The notes under the pieces: generated by a model
What the model was told of the DNA's origin: nothing
Seen by the model: only the letters and a program-made list of their open reading frames with translations
Databases searched by the model: none
Assembly: GCA_949752795.1 (NCBI GenBank)
Contig: OX457071.1
Coordinates: forward strand, 78,085,983-78,149,982
Length of the DNA stretch: 64,000 nucleotides
Source: Hyperoodon ampullatus
Taxonomy: Eukaryota > Chordata > Mammalia > Artiodactyla > Ziphiidae
Direction of reading: 5' to 3'
Translations under genes and position numbers: made by a program
In this document: in pieces, positions 1 through 10,847 of the stretch
How the letters are laid out: every line of letters begins with the position of its first letter
Numbering within the stretch: position 1 is the first letter of the stretch

Positions 1-215
1 GGCTTGCTTAGCTCCTCGTGGCGGCACTCCTGCTCTTGGCACAAATACTAGAGGAGAAGTTACACCGCTACAGGGGAGTGGAGGGATGCCTGCATGTACC
101 CAACAACAGGGCACGGAGACCAACGATCCTTATCTGTGGGCCACCTTAGTTTTGTGTGCATAAAAATAGTGCTAAATGTGTTACTCAAAGTTGCTCTTAA
201 AAAACACAATTTACG

Positions 216-430
216 GGGCTTCCCTGGTGGCGCAGTGGTTGAGAGTCCGCCTGCCGATGCAGGGGACATGGGTTCGTGCCCCGGTCCGGGAGGATCCCAC
301 ATGCCGCGGAGCGGCTGGGCCCGTGAGCCATGGCCGCTGAGCCTGCGCGTCCGGAGCCTGTGCTCCGCAACGGGAGAGGCCACAGCGGTGAGAGGCCTGC
401 GTACCACAAAAAAAAAAAAAAAAAAAAAAA
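216..430 (+). mobile_element. CHR SINE, full length
   Basis: Starts GGGCTTCCCTGGTGGCGCAG, contains the tRNA A/B-box-derived GGTTCGTGCCCCGGTCC, ends in a run of A. Confidence 0.95.
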
Positions 431-1042
431 CCACAAAAAAACCCACTATTTACTTTCAAATGGGCCAGAAAAAAATGTATATAAATAAAGAGAGAAAAAA
501 AATAAAGCCAATATCAACAACTGGGGGATCTGGGTAAAGGCGTATGGGAGATTCTACACAATTCTTGCAAATTTTCTGATGATTAAAAAAAAAAGGCAGT
601 AATGAACACATAAATTTAATACTTGTTATCAATTAGGTTTGATCTAGTCAATGAGAATGAGGGAGTATTAACAATCATTCTCAAGTACAAGGAGTACATC
701 TCAATTTTAGCTCCAGATTTAACTGACTGATAATTGTTAACAGCCTTCATTTCAGCAGTTTTGCTTCATTCATTCATTCAACAAATATTTACTGAGGGTC
801 ACTATGTGTATAGCAGTATACAAAACAAATGAAAACCTGAATTACATGTTTTTTTTATATGGATAATGTCAACCCAAATATTGCCCAAGACTTTGCTGTA
901 TATTAAGAAATTTCATGATAGCCCTGGGATCTATAAACTTATTTTCAAAATTTCCCAAATGTCTATTTTCTTGGTAGCCACGTTTTCTTTTAGCTTAATC
1001 AGTGGGACAAACTAAATGGCAGCAGATGGTCCGTCCTCCTAT
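431..1042. other. Intronic sequence, no gene
   Basis: AT-rich MPHOSPH8 intron. TTCATTCATTCAACAAATAT with TTTACTGAG near 770-800 resembles an old MIR/L2 fragment; a similar phrase occurs near 4815 and 5190. Bases 1-215 hold nothing I recognise. Confidence 0.5.
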
Positions 1043-1051
1043 CCTCATAGG

Positions 1052-1258
1052 TTTTTTTTTTTTTTTCCGGTATGTGGGCCTCTCAGTGTTGTGGCCTCTC
1101 CCGTTGTGGAGCACAGGCCCTGGACACGCAGGCTCAACGGCCATGGCTCACGGGCCCAGCCGCTCCGCGGCATGTGGGATCCTCCCGGACCGGGGCACGA
1201 ACCCGTGTCCCCTGCATCGGCAGGCAGACTCCCAACCACTGCGCCACCAGGGAAGCCC
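1052..1258 (-). mobile_element. CHR SINE, full length
   Basis: Antisense copy bounded by CCTCATAGG at 1043-1051 and 1259-1267. Confidence 0.95.
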
Positions 1259-1303
1259 CCTCATAGGTTTTATATACTAGATAATTAGCTAAAAATTTTT
1301 GTT

Positions 1304-1612
1304 GGGCTTCCCTGGTGGCACAGTGGTTAAGAATCCGCCTGCCAATGAAGGGGACACGGGTTCGAGCCCTGGTCCGGGAAGATCCCACATGCCACGGAGC
1401 AACTAAGCCCATGTGCCACAACTACTGAGCCTGTGCTCTAGACCCATGAGCCACAACTACCGAGCCCATGTGCCACAACTACTGAAGCCCACGTGCCTAG
1501 AGCTCATGCTCTGCAACAAGAGAAGTCACCGCAATGAGAAGCTGGTGCACTGCAACAAAGACCCATGGCAGCCAAAGATAAAAAATAAATAAAATAAATT
1601 TATAAAAAAAGA
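1304..1612 (+). mobile_element. CHR-1-type long SINE
   Basis: Same tRNA-like head, but with the longer body (GAGCAACTAAGCCC, CCGCAATGAGAAGC, repeated ACAACTACTGA) and an AT-rich tail. Confidence 0.92.
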
Positions 1613-1639
1613 AAAAGCAGAAATAAACTAAATAATAAA

Positions 1640-2997
1640 GAAATATATAATCTAACATTAAAAAAGGGTAATATCACAACCAACTTTGGTTTATTCTATG
1701 AACACAAAGTTGAGTTAACATTAGGAAATCAATGTAGTTTTATCACATTAGTGATATAAGGGAGAAAAATTATGCGATCATCTTAACAGATGCAGGAAAA
1801 AATTTAATAAAATTCAACATCCTTTCCCAATAAAAGTATTTAGCAACTAGAAATATATGGAATTTCTTTAACAAAGGGTAAATACACAAAAATTAATTGT
1901 ATGAGCAACAAAGACAACGAAACTTTTCAAAAAACCATTTACCACTGCATCAAAAATATCAATTATACCTAAAAATCAACTTACTAAGACCTCAACATAG
2001 AAAGCTATAAAACATTATTGAAAGAAATTAAATTGATCCTAAATTTACCCACAGATTCAATGCAAATCTCAATAAAAATGCAAAGTTTTTAATGTGTGCA
2101 AGGAAATTGACAAGTCGATTCTAAAATTTACAAGGCATTGTTAAAGAATAAAAAGACAGATTTGCTCAACGAAACCTGATCCCTACATTACACTATACAC
2201 AAAATCAATTCCAAGTGAAATGTAAATATAAAATCTGAAAGGCAAAACAACAGAGCTTTCAGAAAAAAAAAAAAGAATATTTAGGGTAGGGAAAGATTTC
2301 TCAAACCAGACATAAAAAGCACTCAACATCAAGACAAATATTAAGTTTTTCTACATTAATCATATGAACTTCTATTTACCAAAGAAGACATAGCAGGAAA
2401 AGAGATATACATGACATCACCCACAAAGGGTTTGAATCTAGAATACAATAAATTAATAAAGAAAGACAAAGTAGAAAGACATCTGAACAGACACTTCATA
2501 AAAGATAAACAAATGACCAAAAAATAAGTATTGGGTTGGCCAAAAAGTCTGTTTTTTGGCCAACCCAATATATGAAAAGATGCTCAATGATTTCAACATT
2601 GATTACTAGTGCAGAATCCAGAGAAATATAAATTACAAGTAGGAAATACCATCAGATACCCCACCAGTACTGGCTAAAAGTATAAAGACTGACAATATCA
2701 AGAGCCAATAGGAGGCTTAACAAAAGGAATTCTCATAAACCATTAGCAGTAGTGTAAATTGTTACAACCAATTTCAAAAAGTTTCCACTGAAAGCTGAAG
2801 ACACATGCATCCCGTCTGAACAATTCCACTCCTAGGTGTATACAACCAAGAGAAACATTTGTGCACAATACACCAGGAGACATGTTCAATAAAATTCACA
2901 GAGGCATTATTCACAATAGCCAAAAACTGGAAACAACCCAAATGCTCATCAACGGTAGTAGAAAAGAGAGACTGTAATATGTTCATACAACTGAATA
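1640..2997 (+). mobile_element. Old sense L1, left part
   Basis: ORF2 reverse-transcriptase-like sequence (AGATGCAGGAAAAAATTTAA, then ATAAAATTCAACATCC) runs to 3'-end sequence (CACTCCTAGGTGTATACAAC, then CAATAGCCAAAAACTGGAAA). The element is heavily decayed and is interrupted at 2998 by a DNA transposon; it resumes at about 4317. Confidence 0.65.
2529..2570. mobile_element. Minimal mariner remnant: two inverted terminal repeats with 8-bp spacer
   Basis: TA, then TTGGGTTGGCCAAAA (2531-2545), 8 bp, then the perfect inverse TTTTGGCCAACCCAA (2554-2568), then TA. The arm matches the end of mammalian mariner elements. Confidence 0.8.
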
Positions 2998-4314
2998 CAG
3001 TTGACCCTTTAAAAACATGGGTTTGAACTGTGGGGTCCACCTATATGCAGATATTTTTCAATAAATATACTGGAAAATTTGGACTTCCCTGGTGGCACAG
3101 TGGTTAAGAGTCTGCCTGCCAATGCAGGGGACACGGGTTCGAGCCCTGGTCCGGGAAGATCCCACATCTCTTTTGATGTCCATTTGATGTTTCATTTTTG
3201 ATGCTGCGGAGCAACTAAGCCCGTGCACCACAACTGCTGAGGCCTGCACTCTAGAGCCGGTGAGCCACAACTACTGAGCCCATGTGCCACAACTACTGAA
3301 GCCCACACGCCTAGAGCCCGTGCTCCGCAACAAGAGAAGCCACTGCAATGAGAAGCCCGCGCACCGCAAATGAAGAGTAGCCCCTGCTCACCACAACGAG
3401 AGAAAGCCTGCGTGCAGCAACGAAGACCCAACACAGCCACAAAAAAAATATATATATATATATATATATGAAAATTTTTTGGAGATTTCCGACAATTTGA
3501 AAAAAGTCACAGATGAAACACATAGCCAGAGATACTGAAATGATTAAGAAAAAGGTATGCAATGAATGCATAAAGTATATGTAAATACTGGTCGGTCATT
3601 ACAAAGACATAAGGTGAATGATATTTAATGTAAAATTAATGTGTTAGTTTTCTTAATGTTTTATAACTTTGCTTTCAAAGAATTATATTACCATATTCTT
3701 TTCTATTTGGAGAAAGTGAGTATTAGATTATTACAGGTAAGTGACTTCTTTAAAAATGTAATAATGTTTCTGATACTGTACTATGAATATGACTGTAATA
3801 ACATACGCCACAAAAATTTTCTAACAATTCATTCATTAGTGTCTAGGCTAGGCTACTGAGAAGCAATTTTATCGATTACACTAGGCTACCATAAAGTATG
3901 AATCAATAAACTTTTTCACATTATCTTTTCATTTTTGATGTCCAGTGCTGGTAATACATATAACATCTACAGTGTTTTGTATCATATAAGACAATATTGA
4001 TATAGGTTCTGACAAGCAATTCATCTCATAAACAGAAGATGTAAACTTAGGGTATAAATTACTGTAAATATATTTTCTCTTCCTTATGATTTTTAAAAAT
4101 ATTTTCTTTTCTTTAGTTTACTTTTTAATTAAGGATACAGTATACAATACACATAATGTACAAAATATGTGTTAACTGACTGTTTCTGCTATGGGTAAGG
4201 CTTCCCCTTCTGGTAGAAGGCTATTAGTTAGGTTTTGGGGGAGCTTATAAGTGGCTTTTCAGCTGTGCGGGGGTCAGGCACCCCTAGGCCCCAAGTTGTT
4301 TGAGGGCCAACAAC
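2998..4314 (+). mobile_element. Tigger-like (Tc1/mariner) DNA transposon, split by a SINE
   Basis: Starts CAGTTGACCCTTTAAAAACA and ends with the inverted counterpart AGTTGTTTGAGGGCCAAC, with TA at both flanks. The internal match (GGAGATTTCCGACAATTTGA, GTGTTTTGTATCATATAAGA) fits the Tigger2/MER28 group as I remember it. No transposase frame survives. The CHR SINE at 3081-3468 lies inside. Confidence 0.65.
3081..3468 (+). mobile_element. CHR-1-type SINE in the Tigger element, with foreign insert and (TA)n tail
   Basis: The head begins GGACTTCCCTGGTGGCACAG; ~35 bp of T-rich non-SINE sequence interrupts it at about 3168-3203; the tail ends in (TA)10 at 3449-3468. Target duplication GGAAAATTT on the left, TGAAAATTT on the right. 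Confidence 0.88.
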
Positions 4315-4316
4315 TA

Positions 4317-4455
4317 TGCAGCAATGAAAAGGAAAGAAAATATAGCTCCAACAACATGGAATAAATCTCACAAAGATATTGTTGAGCAAAAACTGCAGAT
4401 ACACACCAAACAAATATAGTGAGATTCCATTTAAATGAAAGAAAAAAATTTTTTT
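4317..4455 (+). mobile_element. Old sense L1, right part
   Basis: GCAGCAATGAAAAGGAAAGA to GAGATTCCATTTAAATGAAA continues the L1 3' sequence exactly where it stopped at 2997, so the 1.3 kb between was inserted. Confidence 0.6.
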
Positions 4456-4467
4456 AATGTGGGGCTT

Positions 4468-4694
4468 GGGCTTCCCTGGTGGCGCAGTCGTTGAGAGTCC
4501 GCCTGCCGATGCGGGGGGCACGGGTTCGTGCCCCGGTCCGGGAGGATCCCACATGCCGCGGAGCGGCTGGGCCCGTGAGCCATGGCCGCTGAGCCTGCGC
4601 GTCCGGAGCCTGTGCTCCGCAACGGGAGAGGCCACAGCAGTGAGAGGCCCGCGTACCGCAAAAAAAAAAATAAATAAATAAATAAATAAAAATA
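4468..4694 (+). mobile_element. CHR SINE, full length
   Basis: Flanked by AATGTGGGGCTT at 4456-4467 and 4695-4706; tail (AAAT)n. Confidence 0.95.
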
Positions 4695-4990
4695 AATGTG
4701 GGGCTTTAGGTACAGTGCCTACAATTCTTTGGAACTGGCAAAATTAAATATTGTATGAAGAAGTGAATCATCTTAATTCTGAAGATATTACCCTCCTAAC
4801 CAAATATTTTCTGAATAGCTTTCACCTGCCAAGCACTGTGTTAAACGCAGGTGATACACCTATCACCTCAAGGTGCTTACAAGGTATTTGGGAAAATTAT
4901 ACATAGAAATGTCCCTATCTTTACTGCAACTAACAGTAAGATTGATGACGCTGAATTTCAGTTATTCATCCCCCACTGTACAGGAAAATC

Positions 4991-5024
4991 TTTTTTTTTT
5001 TTTTTGCGGTACGCAGGCCTCTCT
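4991..5024 (-). mobile_element. CHR SINE 3' fragment
   Basis: Poly-T plus GCGGTACGCAGGCCTCTC only; the rest of the element is missing. Confidence 0.7.
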
Positions 5025-5299
5025 CAGAACGACCACCGTGTAGGGCCTTTGGTCATCTTACACCTATTTACTAAAACAGATTATTTTCCCATTGCCCATC
5101 CTCCCACCCTCTCACCTTCCCCCAGCCTCCAGCCCACAATTCATTCACTCACTTAACAATCTGATATACACAAAGCAATCACGGCATGCTAGGCACTGGA
5201 TTAAAGTGCCAGCGATAACAAATTAATAAAAAGCATAGTCTACCAAAGGAGCCTACAATCTAGCAGGAGACAAACATGTAAAGAAAGATAAGCTTGAAG

Positions 5300-6345
5300 G
5301 GCATAAATGGGGAAGCACCTCACTCTGCGGGGACCAGGGTGAAACAAGGCTTTCACAGAGACACTGAGCGGGAAGCGCCGGGCGGGGCGCGGCGAAGAAT
5401 TCAAGGCTCCTGCGAGGCTGCTGGCACACGCCGCACAGGGAGAGCGGGCGAGGATGCTCAGGCTCTCAGACCCGAGACGCCGCCCCCCCGAGGATGGGGA
5501 TGGCGCGGACGGGGCCTAAGAAGGAAGCCTCCTCTCAATGTCCTCGCGGCGTGGACATCCGTCTACACCGCCTCCAGCGCCTCCTGGGCGGGCAGCACCA
5601 CCCCGGCCGCGCCGACCGCCGCGCGTGAGCCTCCTCCCGGCCCGGGTCCCGCACGTACCCCATCGATCTTCATGTCCAGAATTTTCTCCACTTCGAACAC
5701 ATCCTCGCCGTCATCCTCGCTGTCCCCAACGGCCTCCGCTCCTTTCGCGGCCGCGTCCTTCTCTTCGCCCACCGCTCCTCCTCCCTCTCCTTCGACTCCG
5801 GGCGACTGGCCACTGCCGTCGGCACCCGAACCAGGAACTGCAGCCGCGCTGCCCCCCTCCGCCTCCGCCGCAGCCATAACGGAGCTCTGCCAGCCTCGGA
5901 GAGAGCGGTTGCGACGCGCGCCCCGCGCTCGGCCCCGAGCCCCCGCCAGCAGGACGCCGCCGACCAGAAAACGCCAATGGCGGGCTCGAGACCACGGAGA
6001 GACGCGCGCGCACAACAATCACGTCAGGGCGGGCGCGCCGGAGCGCGCACCACCCACAGGAAGTGGGTGGGCTGGCCGAGGGGGGTGCCGCGGGCGGAAG
6101 GAAGAGCAGGGCGATGGAGGCGCGAGGAGAGGCCGCGGGGTAGCGCCGGTGAGCGGGGCTTGAGGAGCGTGGGCGGGGTGTGGGCTGAGGGCGAGGGAGC
6201 CGCGGAGGGGAGGCTGCACTGTAGCGCTGCTGGGCGGGGATTGCGGGACGTGGGCGGGAAGTGGGTGGGGCGAGAGGGTCAGCGCGCGGGTCAGGTTCGT
6301 GGCGCGTTCTCTTCTCCGTGCCGCCCGCTGCCCAGAGCACGTGAC
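5300..6345 (-). promoter_or_regulatory. CpG island and promoter of MPHOSPH8
   Basis: About 1 kb is very GC- and CpG-rich against an AT-rich background and surrounds the MPHOSPH8 first exon. Upstream of the minus-strand ATG there is a CCAAT box on the plus strand at 5974-5978, a CRE-like TCACGTCA at 6019-6026 directly followed by an Sp1-type GGGCGG, and several further GGGCGG/GGGTGGGG boxes to 6270. No TATA box is evident. The island could fire in both directions, but no coding exon is seen on its plus-strand side. Long open frames inside it (up to 289 codons) are a by-product of GC content. Confidence 0.75.
5659..5877 (-). CDS. MPHOSPH8: MPHOSPH8 (MPP8) first coding exon, partial gene
   Basis: The minus strand reads 73 codons from an ATG at 5877 to a GTACGT donor that begins at 5658. 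The N-terminal ~50 residues are Ala/Gly/Glu-rich; the last ~20, GDSEDDGEDVFEVEKILDMK and onward, match the start of the MPP8 chromodomain as I know it. Phe61 corresponds to human Phe59, an aromatic-cage residue that binds methylated H3K9. MPP8 is the chromodomain subunit of the HUSH silencing complex (with TASOR and periphilin) in the nucleus. The exon ends in phase 0 after Gly73, where the human gene also breaks before GKV. Codons upstream of the ATG stay open to 6018, but family comparison and the CpG-island position favour 5877. The second exon, with the rest of the chromodomain, was not found in 1-5658 and must lie to the left of the window. Confidence in identity is high; the exact start is slightly less sure. 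Confidence 0.9.
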
Positions 6346-6689
6346 CCTTATCTGGGTGATTTTGATTCGATTAACGCCTGTGAAGGATCCAGTCAAACAC
6401 AGCTCATAGTGCTGTTACATTTTAGGGAGTGCTGTTTAAAGATAAGGAAAACATTTATTTTCCAATTTCTAGTAGGGTTTTGTTTTGTTTTTTTAATTCC
6501 CACTGAGAAAAATCAGAGGAGGTGATAAAAGTAATTTGTACACGCTATGAATGATTGACAAAAATAGTCACCCCTCAAAATGAATTGTCGCCCAGAGTTG
6601 CTAAGTGAAATATTTCTCACTTTGAATTGCAAATAAGCAAATAAAGTCTTAGTAGCAGCGAGCTTTTTATTTAACAGTGAACTTTGTCG

Positions 6690-7000
6690 ACCGAAAATAA
6701 ATGCACAAGGTGAGAGTTGCGAGTTGGGTTTTATTTGGGGGCAAAATGAGAGCTATGTCCAGGGGACAGCGCCTCAGCAGCTCAGGGCCTGGGTGACCGG
6801 CCAGGAGACGAGCGGTCAAGCACGCGCTGCTGCTGGCCACGAGGAGCGGACGCCCCGTTCATGATTTTGTGCCTTTCTAGATGTGAGGGGAGGCGAGAAC
6901 CGGGCTCCTAAAACCTTCTCCAGCTTTTCCCAGAGCACAGAGCGCCTCACACCTGATCTCCACCCTGGGCTCCTCTCAGGGGGCCTTGAAGGTCCGCAGC
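6690..7000. repeat. Possible LTR-like ungulate interspersed repeat
   Basis: The phrase GAGTTGGGTTTTATTTGGGG followed by CAAAATGAGAGCTATG resembles a dispersed repeat I associate with ungulate LTRs. Edges, strand and family are uncertain. Confidence 0.3.
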
Positions 7001-7966
7001 TGTGGTGGCTATGACCTCATCCTCGAGTGTCAATTTTCACCTGGCAACTTAATTTACAAAATTAACTCTTTTAAATGGGCTGGCTCCCTGAGTTCATTTA
7101 AGACTATGATCTGGCCGGCGCCTCTTGAGAGCAGCGCCAGCTGTTGGAGTTGGCTCACAGAAGGCATCCTAGGCATTAGGAACACAGAGATCGCTACACC
7201 ATAGCCTGCCCTCCAGGCACTCTCATCTCTAAGGGAAGACACACAGCAATTCTAATGCTTCCATATATTTTTCTAAATAAGTTTAAAAAATATTGTAAAG
7301 CAACGTTAGTTGATGGGGGACAGCTGATTGTTTCACAAGAATTCCAGCTAACAAGTATAGAAGAAAAAATAGAGAACCACAATATTTCATAAAATGATTC
7401 AGACAACAGAATCGTTAGCTGAAAGACTGACGAGGAACTGGATGCCAAAGTATCTGTCCACAGGTGAGTGCTGGCTGTAGGCAAACAACTCCACAGTGGA
7501 AGCCTGCTGATCAATGTTAGCGTTATTAAAGTAGAACAACCAGCCTTCACGGCTCATGTTGACAGAAATGCTGATCCTTAATCTACTCAGGACTTTAGAT
7601 CTAATTTCCAGTTTACAAGAAATATGGGGAAAGAGAAATGGAAACAGACATGTCCAGAATGTGGGACATCCTGTAGGAGAGCCGAGCCGTTTCCTCAGCA
7701 ACAAAAGAAGAGGGAAGAGAAGGCTGTTCTAAGTGTCCAAAAACTTGACAAAGCATTCTAAGTCTTGAGGAAGTTCATTACACTATTTACTCTGCTTTTA
7801 TGTATTTTTGAAATTAAGTCTATATGTTCATTGTAAAATTTTTTCAATTAATTACAAAATGTATAAGATAGAAATAAAGTTCCTGTTCCTCAAAGGTAAC
7901 TAGTTTGGAATGACATGACAGATTTTTATGTCATACATATATAAACACCCATTTATACAACTTTTG
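7001..7966. other. Spacer between MPHOSPH8 and the PARP4 remnant, no recognised gene
   Basis: Minus-strand frame 7704-7399 (101 codons, with SREGWLFYFNNANIDQQAST) is unrecognised and has no family match I can name. No PARP4 3' exon was recognised here. Confidence 0.4.
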
Positions 7967-8175
7967 TTTTTGTTTTTTTTTTTGGCGGTACGCGGGCCTC
8001 TCACTGTTGTGGCCTCTCCCGTTGCGGAGCACAGGCTCTGGACGCGCAGGCTCAGCGGCCATGGCTCACGGGCCTAGCCGCTCGGCGGCATGTGGGATCT
8101 TCCCAGACCCGGGCACGAACCCGTGTCCCCTGCATCGGCAGGCGGACTCTCAACCACTGCGCCACCAGGGAAGCC
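7967..8175 (-). mobile_element. CHR SINE, full length
   Basis: Flanked by a perfect long duplication, CCCATTTATACAACTTTTG, at 7948-7966 and 8176-8194. Confidence 0.95.
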
Positions 8176-8344
8176 CCCATTTATACAACTTTTGAAATGA
8201 GCTCTATTGCACATGCTCTGCCACTGCACTGTGTACGTATGCACATATAATACATCCATGTGTTGGTGTGTCCATATTTCTGTAAGATGAATTTCTAGAA
8301 GTAGAATTCCTACTAGCGGAATTTATAGGTCAAAGAGGGTAGTG

Positions 8345-8840
8345 ATTTAATTTTTTCTTCCAGTTTTATTGAGATATAATTGACACACAGCACTGTGTAA
8401 GTTTTAGATGTACAGCATAATGATCTGACTTGCATACACAATGAAATGATGACCACGGTAAGTCTAGTGAACATCCATCATCTCATATAGACACAAAATA
8501 AAAGAAAAATATTTTTCCTGTGACGAGAACTCTTCGGATTTAGTCTCCGAACAACTCTCATATGTAACACAGCAGCACTTATTCTATTCGTCATGCTGCA
8601 CATCACAGCCCTAGTATTTACTTGTCGTGTGACTGGAAGTTTGCACCTTTGGACCACCTTCGCGCACTCTCCCCTTCCACCACCCCCATCTCTGGTAACC
8701 ACAGGTCTGATCTCTTTTTCCATGAGTTTGCTTGTTTCTTTTTGAAGCATAATTGACCTACAACACTATATTAGTTCCTGGTGCACAACATAGTAATTCG
8801 ATATTTCTATACATTATGAAATGACCACCGCATAGTGATT
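8345..8840 (-). mobile_element. Old L1 3'-end fragments
   Basis: TTTTATTGAGATATAATTGA and, again near 8743, AGCATAATTGACCTACAACA are the antisense starts of old L1 3' ends, so two fragments lie in tandem. Confidence 0.55.
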
Positions 8841-9363
8841 TAAATTTTGATAAACATTTTAAAATTTTGTTTTACTAGTATACGTTTCCGGTAACAATGT
8901 AAGGAGATACCCGGTTTGTCTTCTGTAATTACGTCAAGCAAACAAGCAGGGCAGGCCAGGGCCAAGACCTGACTGATTTGGCCAGTAAAGCTATAACAAG
9001 CCCGTTTCAGATTTAGATGGTTTATACATATATAAACAGCAAAAGGCAGAGTAGTCAAAGATGCCAGCTCCCCTTGGCCCTGGGCCCACCGCCCTGAACA
9101 GAGCCCAACGTCTGCAGTGTGAGTAGTGGGACAGGTCCTGAGCTTCTTGCCTCATCGGGGAGGAAGGTGGGAGGAGGCTTTTAGGCAGCTCCTCACAAGC
9201 CTCCCATTCCCTCGGGCACCAGCAGGCTCACAGGGTCCCTCATCAGGGTGTTGGGAGCCACTGGAGAGGCGGGCAGGCCCCGCAGCAGGAAGGAAACCCT
9301 GCACCTGTGTGCGTGAGGGGTGATGGGCAGGACGGGTGGGAGGACAGCCAAAACTGTATGTCA
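8841..9363. other. Spacer, no recognised feature
   Basis: Moderately GC-rich from 9060 to 9350; short open frames only, no splice-bounded homologous exon recognised. Confidence 0.4.
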
Positions 9364-9640
9364 GGGCTTCCTTGGTGGCGCAGTGGTTGAGAATCTGCCT
9401 GCCGATGCAGGGGACATGGGTTCGAGCCCTGATCTGGGAAGATCCCACATGCCGCGGAGCAACTACGCCCGTGAGCCACAACTACTGAGCCTGCGCGTCT
9501 GGAGCCTGTGCTCCACAACGAGAGGCCGCGATAGTGAGAGGCCCCTGCTTGCCGCAACTAGAGAAAGCCCGTGCACAGAAACGAAGACCCAACACAGCCA
9601 AAAATAAATAAATAAACAAACAAATAAATAAATAAATCTG
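9364..9640 (+). mobile_element. SINE with mixed CHR-1/CHR-2 body
   Basis: Head as usual; the body changes from CHR-1-like (GAGCAACTACGCCC) to CHR-2-like (GCGCGTCTGGAGCCTGTGC) and back to CHR-1-like (CTAGAGAAAGCCCGTGC); tail (AAAT)n. Confidence 0.85.
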
Positions 9641-9782
9641 ACTCTGCTTAAAAAAGAGATAAGCAAGATAAATTAAAATACTACAAAAAATACTGAAGTA
9701 CTAACAGCCTTTTAATACTGTGCTGAGATTTACAAAACATTTTGCCAACTATGTCGAGTCTTAAGGATCAGAAGTAGATTAC

Positions 9783-9849
9783 TTAGTGAGTTCACCAGTA
9801 TTTTCCTTCTCTGTGGAATTGCTCAGGGATGGATCATCAGTTTTCACTT
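9783..9849 (-). pseudogene. PARP4: PARP4 third coding exon, damaged acceptor
   Basis: The minus strand reads, after the split codon G|AA, 23 residues EVKTDDPSLSNSTEKENTGELTK that align without gaps to the PARP4 segment following the BRCT domain (human EVKTEGLCPD...VELTE). The donor is GTAATC, adjacent to the last AA. The acceptor dinucleotide expected at 9850-9851 reads GG on the minus strand, not AG, although a good pyrimidine tract precedes it. A cryptic AG three bases into the exon could rescue splicing with loss of one Glu codon. Everything of PARP4 beyond this exon (catalytic, VIT, VWA and vault-binding domains) is missing before the MPHOSPH8 promoter 3.4 kb away. Identification rests on a short match plus correct order, strand and phase. 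Confidence 0.65.
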
Positions 9850-10639
9850 CCAGAATTAAAACAAACAAAACACATTTACTACTCAAAGATTTATTAAAAT
9901 TAGTTAACAATAAATGTTGGAACTATTAAGCTTCTTGAATGTGGTCATATCTGCCATGCTAGTCTTTCAGGTGTCCTTAAATTAGCTCTGGTTATTAGTA
10001 ATCCAAGGACAAGTGGGAAAAGAGGAAGGTAGATTAAAAGATAGTGAAAACAAATCATTGTAATTCTATTTATTAGGCATGTGAGGAGAACTGATTGATA
10101 GGTACACAGTTTCAAATGGCATTTTTCTATTCTGGAGATTACGGTAAGCATAGTCATGAAAAGTGTTACTGTGGGCCAGAATGAGCTCTGAGCACCATCG
10201 TGTCACCAGCGAAGGAACTGCAGAGGCTCTAGTTTAGAGGGAACCAAGGCTTCTATGTGAGGCCAGACAATTTTTGCTTCATATTTTTCTTATAGAGGAA
10301 TCGTAACACTATCTATTATGATATAGGAATAACTTCCGATGCAAGAATGTCTTTCCAGTTCTATAGAGATTTCAAAAGTCATCAGTGTATTTACAGTAAT
10401 TCTGAATCTGACTTTATTACTGGATGTTGAAAAATATTTTCAATATAAAAGGACTTTACTATCCTGCCTATTTTGTTTTAGCTACCAATGTCTGAGACAG
10501 TAAGAAAGACTGACATAACAGCAGTTCTGGGTAATCATTTGTCTAAAGAGGCTGCATCACACCACAACATTTAGATTTCTAAAGCTGTTATAAATAATTC
10601 ACTTGATATCATACAATATGATATCTAACATACATCATG
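9850..10639. other. PARP4 remnant intron, no recognised feature
   Basis: AT-rich unique sequence with no open frame above 70 codons. Confidence 0.4.
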
Positions 10640-10832
10640 TTCTTATAAATTAATATTTATCAGAACTGCCTGCAAGGACCTACTGTACAGCACAGGGAAC
10701 TATATTCAATATCTTGTAATAACCTATAATGGAAAAGAATCTGAAAACATTTATGTATAACGGAACCACTTTGCTGTACACCAGAAACTAACACAACATT
10801 GTAAATCAATAATACCTTAATTTAAAAAAGTA
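10640..10832 (+). mobile_element. L1 3' UTR end, sense
   Basis: GGGAACTATATTCAATATCT to AACACAACATTGTAAATCAA is the 3' end of artiodactyl-type L1s, followed by a short A-rich tail. Confidence 0.65.
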
Positions 10833-10847
10833 GAACTGCCTGCCTTT

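Noticed and set aside
216..430. tRNA-like A/B boxes and repeated 60-100-codon frames ([20 protein letters not shown] type)
   Set aside because: They recur in every CHR SINE in both orientations; these are tRNA-derived SINE sequences, not tRNA or protein genes.
3449..3468. (TA)n run as a regulatory or origin element
   Set aside because: It is simply the expanded tail of the SINE at 3081-3468.
5294..6525. Long overlapping open frames (up to 289 codons) in the first CpG island on both strands
   Set aside because: They overlap the MPHOSPH8 exon and each other, are Arg/Pro/Ala-rich, and show no family match; GC-rich DNA has few stops.
7399..7704. 101-codon minus-strand frame in the PARP4-MPHOSPH8 spacer as a relic PARP4 exon
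   Set aside because: A short STV...YSQ resemblance to the PARP4 C-terminus is too weak and surrounding residues do not align.
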